A stretch of 64,000 bases of DNA from Pseudomonadota bacterium (GTDB taxonomy: Bacteria; Pseudomonadota; Alphaproteobacteria; Micropepsales; Micropepsaceae): positions 140,152 through 204,151 of the forward strand of contig JAFEEQ010000012.1 in NCBI GenBank assembly GCA_018241025.1, written 5' to 3'. The notes below the pieces were generated by a model, which saw only the letters and a list, made by a program, of their open reading frames with translations, was not told the origin of the DNA and searched no databases. The translations under genes were made by a program, and so were the position numbers. This document shows, piece after piece, positions 58,536 through 64,000 of the stretch (within the stretch, counting starts at the first letter, position 1; the number at the start of each line of letters is the position of its first letter).

Positions 58536-58960
58536 GCCCATGCTCCCCGCGCTGGCGCGTGCCACCATACCGCAGAAGCATCAGCCTCAAGGATACGCCT
58601 TGGCAGCTCGAGGCCGCGGGCGGAGGCGCCGAGGGGGCACCCGGTCCGAGCACGCCCCCGGTCACAGGTCGGGGGCGGCGCAGGACCGGGGATACGGCGC
58701 CTCCGAGCGCCAGCGATCCCGCGGCCGAGCCGGAGCGTGAGCTCCTAGGAGAAGCCGATCACCACGGCGGCAGCCGTGCCTGAGAAAAGGAGGCTGCAAG
58801 AGCCCGCGTTCTTCACGCGGGCGAACGCGCCGGCGAGCGGCCGGCGGCGCGCGACCAGCGCGCGCGAAGCGGCGCACCCGCAGGAGCGGCGAAGCCGCGG
58901 GACCGAGTGCGCCCGCCGGATGCTCTCCCCGGCAGGCACATTCGCCGCCAGGAGCGATGG
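58536..58960. other. 425-base GC-rich gap with hairpins
   Basis: No supported gene. It includes a perfect hairpin GCCCGCGT-TCTTC-ACGCGGGC (58802-58822) and further palindrome-rich sequence to 58925. Open frames here on both strands have Arg/Pro/Ala-rich products typical of random GC-rich DNA. Confidence 0.5.
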
Positions 58961-59185
58961 CTACTTGCGTTTCTTCTTTGCCGGGCGAACCAGCTCCATA
59001 TGGCTGACGCCCAAAGCAGAGGCCAGCTCATAGATAGTGACAATGGAGGGATTACGCCGGCCGCGTTCCAGGGTACTGAGATACTGCTGACTGAAGCCGG
59101 ACTTCACCGCGAACTGCTCCTGGGTCATGCCTGTCCGCAGCCTGATTCGCTTGACGTTCTGGCCGACCAGGGCGCGCATATCCAT
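58961..59185 (-). CDS. XRE-family transcription regulator
   Basis: This 74-residue single HTH_3 protein has RIRLRTGMTQEQFAVKSGFSQQYLSTLERGRRNPSIVT-type helices and a Lys-rich tail (PAKKKRK). ATG 59185 is preferred over a TTG at 59194. A palindromic operator lies just upstream, between it and the divergent small gene at 59381. It is a likely repressor controlling the right part of the ICE. Confidence 0.9.
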   Translation of the reverse strand: MDMRALVGQNVKRIRLRTGMTQEQFAVKSGFSQQYLSTLERGRRNPSIVTIYELASALGVSHMELVRPAKKKRK

Positions 59186-59204
59186 GCGCAGCAAGTCAGC
59201 CCAT

Positions 59205-59237
59205 TACATAGTCGGAGTTTATCAACTCCGGTATGTA
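59205..59237. promoter_or_regulatory. Nested palindromic operator of the XRE regulator
   Basis: The inner arms CGGAGTT (59213-59219) and AACTCCG (59224-59230) are exact with a TATC spacer. The outer arms TACATA (59205-59210) and TATGTA (59232-59237) are also exact, offset by one base. It starts 20 bases upstream of the regulator start codon and is placed to control the divergent small gene as well. Confidence 0.65.
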
Positions 59238-59380
59238 GGCCGGAACTCCTTACCGTAGAAGCATTTGGGGCAGCCCGGCCCGATCGAAATCGATATCGGT
59301 CAGCTCAAATCCCTCGAAAACAATGCCCGAATCTGGCAAGCATGATTCGGGGGAGCTGCCTGATCGAGGATCGCGGTGCG

Positions 59381-59644
59381 ATGCCCCCCAAGAACAATTC
59401 TTCACCCATTGTCGGCGAGGCCCCTTGGGCGGAAACGGTCACGGATTACGACCGGAAACATTTCACGGATTACATCCGTCTCCTGGATGCCGTTGCCGCC
59501 CGTGCGAGCGAAGAGGAGATGTGCCGCACGGTCCTCGGCATCGACTATGCGCGGGATCCCAGCCAGGCGAAGCGCGTGCTGGACAGCCATCTCAAGCGCG
59601 CGCGCTGGATGAGCCAACACGGCTACCGGCAATTGCTCCCATAA
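59381..59644 (+). CDS. Small DUF2285-like protein
   Basis: This 87-residue protein has the segment FTDYIRLLDAVAARASEEEMC followed by LDSHLKRARWMSQHGYRQLL, like the C-terminal part of DUF2285 proteins (compare LRDQVRRAVGYGRAL in the convergent gene). The ATG at 59381 is preceded by GAGGA at some distance. It converges with the 59651-60442 gene with only 6 bases between stops. Small proteins of this kind are frequent beside XRE regulators in these ICEs; the function is unknown. Confidence 0.78.
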   Translation: MPPKNNSSPIVGEAPWAETVTDYDRKHFTDYIRLLDAVAARASEEEMCRTVLGIDYARDPSQAKRVLDSHLKRARWMSQHGYRQLLP

Positions 59645-59650
59645 CCCTCG

Positions 59651-60442
59651 TCAAGCAAGGAACCGTGTATATCCGCCGTTCGCCAGAGCACGCCCATATC
59701 CCACGGCCCGTCGGACCTGATCGCGCAAATGATTGCCAGAATGGTACCAGTCGCGTTCAACTCGCGCGGCCCCGAAGAGCGCCGTGCCGATATCGCGGTA
59801 AGACGCACGCGCCAGCCATCCGTCCAAAGCTTGCGCCACAAGCGTCAGGCGCGGTGCGCGGCGCTGCCGCTGATACAGAGACGGACGCAGAGTGCGATGC
59901 TTGACCAGGTCGGTCAGGCGGCGAACCGCCAGGAGCCGGTTTTCGCAATATGGAAGCGCGGGCAAGGCTGGCGTCAGCAGAAGCGCCTCAGCCAAAGGCA
60001 CCGATCCGAAAACCGCGAGCTGCAAGAACCGGCCGTCCTGCGCGAATAGCACATCTTGGCGGTCTTCCACGCCGAGCGGATAGACCGTGGTCCGGCATTG
60101 CAGCTTTTCAAGATCGAGTTTTTCCACCGCCGTGCCGGGGCGCATGGCGCCGGCGACCAGCGGGAGGGTGCGCGGAGACACCTTCATTCGCCAGAACGGA
60201 TTGGCCTCAAGTGCGGACAGTTTAGGATCCTCAAACCGCAGCAATCCCCAATCGAGCGCTGACGGCTTTGCAGCCGGTTCGGCAAGGTCGCGCTCATAAG
60301 CGAGCCGATAGCGTGGAGAGCGGCGCAAGAACTCCCATGCCCAACCGGTGCTGGAGAGCGAAGCCATCCAGTCATAGGTGATACGCTCCGGCCAAAGACA
60401 AAGGCCTGCGGTATCGAAAACCGCTCGCACAAACAGATTCAT
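59651..60442 (-). CDS. DUF2285 protein (ICE regulator type)
   Basis: This 263-residue protein has an N-terminal region with WAWEFLRRSPRYRLAYERD, typical of DUF6499, a central beta-rich part, and a C-terminal DUF2285 domain (about 200-260: RASYRDIGTALFGAARVERDW, LRDQVRRAVGYGRAL, GGYTRFL). DUF2285 proteins include the FseA/MsiI-type activators of ICE excision in Mesorhizobium, so this may regulate excision. That role is inferred from family and context. Confidence 0.82.
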   Translation of the reverse strand: MNLFVRAVFDTAGLCLWPERITYDWMASLSSTGWAWEFLRRSPRYRLAYERDLAEPAAKPSALDWGLLRFEDPKLSALEANPFWRMKVSPRTLPLVAGAMRPGTAVEKLDLEKLQCRTTVYPLGVEDRQDVLFAQDGRFLQLAVFGSVPLAEALLLTPALPALPYCENRLLAVRRLTDLVKHRTLRPSLYQRQRRAPRLTLVAQALDGWLARASYRDIGTALFGAARVERDWYHSGNHLRDQVRRAVGYGRALANGGYTRFLA

Positions 60443-60972
60443 ATGCCTGTCCCATTACCGCGGCCCCCCCGGTCCGATTGTTCTCATTGATTGGTCAAGT
60501 GGCGCGGCAACGGTGCGATCGTCTGCACGCAGTTTTTCCGCATGGGGCTAGACTCGGGATACGAGTAGCCTTCGACGGTGCAATTAAAGCGTGTCGTGGC
60601 AAAATTTCCAACACAAAGAATAAGGAAACTTTGTGGCGAAGTTCCATGTTCCTACATTGGCACGCTGTGGAGTGCTAACGTTTGGCGAAGTGGCTCGGGA
60701 TGCACAATCCTGAATATCGATTGGTCCTAGATGAACGATTCGTCCACTGCAAGATAGGCCGACGAATAACCGGATTACTGCATTGCAAACCACACACGCT
60801 CATTGCCCCCTGTGCGTCGCCAAACCACGTAAGGGAATCCGCAATCTCTCCTCGATGAGCACATTGTTCATGGCGAGCCAGATCCTTCGGCACCGTCAAT
60901 GCCACTGGATAGAGAGACTTGCTTGTCTCGTGAAGACGATCTTTCCTATTCCCGACTCTGCGGAGGCGCCTG
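60443..60972. other. 530-base gap, no gene seen
   Basis: This stretch is more AT-rich than its surroundings, with several short open frames (60-76 codons) on both strands, none with a credible start or protein-like composition. It separates the DUF2285 gene from the downstream set and may hold promoters for both. I found no second copy of the tRNA fragment here. Confidence 0.5.
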
Positions 60973-61317
60973 ATGAGTCTATTTAGGACGTGCGAGCCCG
61001 AGGTTGAAAAAATCTATCAAGCTCTGCTGACCAGCGCGAAGAGGATAGGCCCTTTTCAGGCCGACGCGAAGAAGACGTCAATTCACCTGGTCGCACAGAC
61101 AGCTTTTGCAGGCGTACACCCCCGCAAGCAATCGCTTCTATTGAACATTCGCTCGGCGGCGCCACTGAAAAGCAAACGCGTCCGGAAAGTTGAGCAGGTA
61201 TCCGCTAACCGATTTCATAATGAGGTGCTTCTCTGTTCGCGTGCCGATGTCGACGGCGAGATCGAGAGTTGGTTGCGTTCGGCGTACCAACTCGCGACTG
61301 GCAACAAGCGAGGATAA
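60973..61317 (+). CDS. DUF5655 protein
   Basis: This 114-residue protein has the family pattern IHLVAQTAFAGVHPRKQSLL, NIRSAAPLKSKRVRKVEQVS and NRFHNEVLL. DUF5655 domains occur alone or fused in small cytosolic proteins; no activity is established. It is 5 bases before the hydrolase gene, so the two are probably cotranscribed. Confidence 0.85.
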   Translation: MSLFRTCEPEVEKIYQALLTSAKRIGPFQADAKKTSIHLVAQTAFAGVHPRKQSLLLNIRSAAPLKSKRVRKVEQVSANRFHNEVLLCSRADVDGEIESWLRSAYQLATGNKRG

Positions 61318-61322
61318 AGCCA

Positions 61323-62174
61323 GTGCAGAGTGAGAAAAGAATATACCGGGTCGACGAAGGGCTTGCGATTGTTGCCGACGTTATTGGCAGTCCAGATCGG
61401 GGTGTCGTGATGTTGGCGCATGGAGGCGGTCAAACGCGGCATTCCTGGGCTTCGACATCCGCGCGCTTGGCCGAGGCCGGTTGGCAATGCGTTTGTATGG
61501 ACCTCCGGGGACATGGCGAAAGCGGGTGGCATAGCGGCGGCGCCTACAGCATCGAGGATTTTGGGAGGGATCTGATTGCGGTAGGCGGACAAATGCCCGT
61601 TAAGCCGCATGTCGTGGGGGCGTCGCTCGGTGGATTGGCCGGACTTGTCGCTGAAGCATCGCTCGCCCCCAATAGCTTTTTGTCTCTCACATTAGTCGAT
61701 ATCGTGCCACGCAGCGACCCGCAGGGCGTTGCAAAGATAACGGGATTCATGAGCGCGCACGCCGAGGAAGGGTTCGCGAGTCTGGAAGAGGCATCCGACG
61801 CGATCGCAGCTTATCTACCGCATCGAAAGCGGCCAACAGATCTCGGCGGGCTGCGAAAGAATCTCCGCTTGGATGCAGATGGGCGATATCGCTGGCACTG
61901 GGACCCCGCGTTCACCGCCGGCGTGCGGCGGAGCCCACTCCAAGGCGACATGGACGCATTTGAATCGCTCGTCGCGTCGATTCAGCTTCCGGTTCATCTC
62001 ATTCGTGGGCGACTGAGCGAGCTTGTCTCTGCGGAGGCGGCGGCGGCATTCATCAGCAAGCTGGCCAATGGGCGCCTGACCGACGTCGCCGATGCCGCCC
62101 ATATGGTGGCCGGGGATCGCAACGACGTATTTGCGAAGGCGGTTCTTGATTTTCTTGAAGGTATGCCATCGTAG
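61323..62174 (+). CDS. Alpha/beta-fold hydrolase
   Basis: This 283-residue protein has an oxyanion segment LAHGGGQTRHSW, then CMDLRGHGESG, the nucleophile elbow VGASLGG with its Ser, an acid residue near LIRGRLSELVS and His in DAAHMVAGDR. The cap region is about 140-200. It is probably an esterase or similar; the substrate is unknown. The start is GTG 61323, 5 bases after the DUF5655 stop, because the next ATG would remove the first strand. It converges with the patatin gene. Confidence 0.9.
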   Translation: MQSEKRIYRVDEGLAIVADVIGSPDRGVVMLAHGGGQTRHSWASTSARLAEAGWQCVCMDLRGHGESGWHSGGAYSIEDFGRDLIAVGGQMPVKPHVVGASLGGLAGLVAEASLAPNSFLSLTLVDIVPRSDPQGVAKITGFMSAHAEEGFASLEEASDAIAAYLPHRKRPTDLGGLRKNLRLDADGRYRWHWDPAFTAGVRRSPLQGDMDAFESLVASIQLPVHLIRGRLSELVSAEAAAAFISKLANGRLTDVADAAHMVAGDRNDVFAKAVLDFLEGMPS

Positions 62175-62180
62175 CAGCGG

Positions 62181-63350
62181 CTACCACTGCGGCGCAGTAT
62201 TCCATGGTTGCGCGCTCGTCGCGGCTTTTTGGAAAGCATGATCGTAAGCGCACGCCGTGAAGGCGGGTGTGTACGTTTTGGCTTCATCGGGCGGCAGCTG
62301 GCAACGGTCGCTCTGAGGCGAACTCGACACGATGTCATCCGCACTTGTCCAATAGAGATGAAATTTGTGGCTCTGCGCAAACGCAAACACGGTGCGCAGG
62401 GCGTTCAGTTGTAACTGATAGCCTTGAATTTCAATGGCGCGCTGACCAATCGCCAACAAGCTATCGCCGGTCAGCTTGCGCGGAATGTCCACGGGCCCAT
62501 TGACGATCACATAGATCGCGACTTCCGGCTTGACGCCAGGCGCTTGAGCAATGGCCTTGTCCAAAGCCGAACCGATATGTCCTATGAAAAGGTTTTCCCG
62601 CACACCGCCATCCATGAACATGCAGCCGCCGATGAATCGAGGGGGAAGTGCTGCGGGCACCGCAGACGCCGCCATGATGTGATCGACGATCACATCGCGG
62701 GCGGCATCCACGGGCAAGTCGGCGGCGAGTTGCGACAAATCGAACTCCGAGAAACTTCCCGTGTCAAAGTTTACGGCGCCCGCCCAAGCTGTGCGCTGAT
62801 CTTTCGCCAGCGTGTTGAGCCGTTCAATCGCGTCATCGGTCAGGCTGCCGCGCAACTGTTTTTGCAGGCCTTCCGGCGTCGCCAAGGAATCCCAAAACGG
62901 CAGTGTCACAACCGATCTACGCGAAAAGATCTGGTCAGCGCTCAAACCGCGATAGGCCGATCTCAAAGTGTTGTCATAGTCGCGGCCAAGCAGAGCGAAA
63001 GGCGCCATGATTGCGCCGGTGGAAACGCCGGTGACGATGTCGAGGTCTGGGCGAGACCACGCATCGCTGCGTTCCGACCAGCCAGCCAAGAATCCCGCGC
63101 CATAGGCTCCCCAGGCGCCCCCCCCGGAAAGCAGAAGGATATTGATTCGTCCCCGATGTGGCGCGGTCTCTAGCCACTTGTAAGCAACCACCCTGTCCAT
63201 AATGGAAGATGCACTTGCTCCATCGTCTAATGCGTGCGGTACCGGACAGGTTGCCTCGTTCGGTCTTTGATCGACGCAACCGGCCAGGAGTAGGCCGGCG
63301 CTGATCGCCAAAATGGCGGCCGGCAGAGACCGGAACATGCTGGCGTGCAT
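62181..63350 (-). CDS. Patatin-like phospholipase, lipoprotein
   Basis: This 389-residue protein has a lipoprotein signal ending in LLLAGC, so it is envelope-anchored. The patatin domain has the oxyanion loop GGGAWGAYGAG, the nucleophile Ser in TGVSTGAIMAP and the catalytic Asp in FMDGGVREN. It belongs with secreted or periplasmic patatin-like acyl hydrolases. ATG 63350 has GAGGG upstream; ATG 63338 is possible. The stops of this gene and the hydrolase are 6 bases apart. Confidence 0.9.
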   Translation of the reverse strand: MHASMFRSLPAAILAISAGLLLAGCVDQRPNEATCPVPHALDDGASASSIMDRVVAYKWLETAPHRGRINILLLSGGGAWGAYGAGFLAGWSERSDAWSRPDLDIVTGVSTGAIMAPFALLGRDYDNTLRSAYRGLSADQIFSRRSVVTLPFWDSLATPEGLQKQLRGSLTDDAIERLNTLAKDQRTAWAGAVNFDTGSFSEFDLSQLAADLPVDAARDVIVDHIMAASAVPAALPPRFIGGCMFMDGGVRENLFIGHIGSALDKAIAQAPGVKPEVAIYVIVNGPVDIPRKLTGDSLLAIGQRAIEIQGYQLQLNALRTVFAFAQSHKFHLYWTSADDIVSSSPQSDRCQLPPDEAKTYTPAFTACAYDHAFQKAATSAQPWNTAPQW

Positions 63351-63385
63351 CGCGATGATCCCTCAAGAAATAGATGCAAGACGCC

Positions 63386-63881
63386 CTAGTTGATCGTCAG
63401 CCCGTACAGGCCCGCAACATTGTCGTGACAAATCCAGTTCCTTTCCTGCTCCGTCAGTCCTTTTGTCTGCTCTTCAATGACGGCTTGGGAATGGGGCCAG
63501 GTAGAATCGGAATGCGGGAAGTCGCTCGCCCACATCAGGCGGCGGACGTTGCACAGATGCGCGGTCTTGAACGCGACCCAGTCGTCCTGGAAAGTCACAT
63601 AGATGTGCTCGGCAAAATATTCGCTCGGCAGTTTCTCCAGCGGCGGCGCTTTCATCCAGAACCGATGCCTCTTGTACGCATGGTCCATGCGATACATGTA
63701 ATGCGGAACCCAGCCTGCATCGGCTTCCACACAGACAACCTGGAGCCTAGGGTGCCGCTCGAAGACGCCACCGAAAATGAGCGTGCCAATGATAACCTGA
63801 CAGCCGCGGATGATGGATAAGAATCCATTGATGCGCGGTCCGCGAGGGTTTTGCGCTAGCGAACCTTGCTTCGTGGTGACG
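63386..63881 (-). pseudogene. Amidohydrolase, C-terminal part, cut by an IS element
   Basis: The frame encodes the end of an amidohydrolase-2 family protein: RGPRINGFLSIIRGCQ, LIFGGVFERHPRLQ, VCVEADAGWVPHYMYRMD, WASDFPHSDSTWPHS with the metal Asp, and the family-like end NVAGLYGLTIN. The frame is still open at about 63881, where the sequence changes to the left end of an IS3-type element, and a stop follows inside the element. The N-terminal half of the enzyme, with its metal-binding His pair, is missing from the window. Confidence 0.8.
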
Positions 63882-64000
63882 TGCTCCCCGGAAATGTCCC
63901 CGTTTAGAGGCTAGAGTCCGTTCCACTGAGGAGACGGACGATGAAGCGTAGCCGGTTCACGGAAGAACAGATCATCGGAATATTGAAGCAGCACCAGGCC
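63882..64000 (+). mobile_element. Left end of an IS3-family insertion sequence
   Basis: The element seems to begin with TGCTCCCCGG near 63882, where the amidohydrolase similarity stops, and holds the first transposase frame from 63941. The terminal repeat cannot be confirmed, because the other end is outside the window. Confidence 0.65.
63941..64000 (+). CDS. IS3-family transposase OrfA, N-terminal part
   Basis: Twenty codons are visible (MKRSRFTEEQIIGILKQHQA), the standard start of the HTH protein OrfA of IS3-family elements, which binds the element ends. A GAGGAGA site precedes the ATG. The gene runs off the window. Confidence 0.88.
   Translation, partial: MKRSRFTEEQIIGILKQHQA

Overview
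The window looks like a chromosomal segment of an alphaproteobacterium: GC-rich, with a che operon in the Caulobacter cluster I order (mcp-cheX-cheY-cheA-cheW-cheR-cheB-cheY-cheD-cheU-cheY-cheE), a FixLJ pair, and an integrative conjugative element (ICE) backbone of the kind common in rhizobia and their relatives. The species cannot be named from the sequence. There is no rRNA, no complete tRNA and no CRISPR array.

Positions 1-8425 (+) hold the chemotaxis operon, entered inside the receptor gene. Most of its genes overlap or sit a few bases apart. The third CheY-like protein is unusual: its phospho-acceptor Asp is a Glu, and its C-terminus carries a FliM-like CheY-binding peptide. Positions 8533-14649 (-) form a regulatory block: FixJ, FixL with two haem-type PAS domains, a PAS-only membrane protein, a Crp/Fnr-type regulator, a degenerate GGDEF-EAL protein and a receiver-only protein.

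At 14785 there is a 25-base piece resembling the 3' end of a tRNA (probably tRNA-Leu), read on the - strand. I take it as the left attachment site of a large element that runs rightwards, possibly past the window end. Defence cargo follows: an AbiEi/AbiEii toxin-antitoxin pair with two matching palindromic operators (14990-16711), then a five-gene + strand operon (16878-31077). That operon encodes a small HTH protein, an SNF2 helicase with a DUF3883 end, a 1397-residue GHKL/sacsin-like ATPase, a DUF1156 DNA methylase and a DUF499 ATPase with an N-terminal HEPN-like RNxxxH-type motif. It resembles DISARM-related systems but lacks drmA, drmB and drmC.

From 31124 to 60442 the genes run mostly leftwards and make up the ICE backbone: HTH, DUF736, DUF2274, trbI-G-F-L-J-E-D-C-B, a CopG protein, traG, the relaxase, a lytic transglycosylase, traF, a second HTH, a second DUF736, a ParB-like protein, ArdC, an XRE regulator and DUF2285 proteins. 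Between traG and the relaxase sits a two-gene short-Argonaute system. Its partner protein fuses SIR2, a RecG-C/Schlafen-type HATPase domain and an APAZ-like region. Two divergent PD-(D/E)XK nuclease-like genes (52518-54404) are further cargo.

Positions 60973-64000 carry a DUF5655 protein, an alpha/beta hydrolase, a patatin-like lipoprotein, an amidohydrolase gene cut by an IS3-family element, and the start of that element's transposase. No integrase, RepA or ParA is visible. The intact tRNA and the integrase are therefore expected beyond the right edge, if the element is complete.
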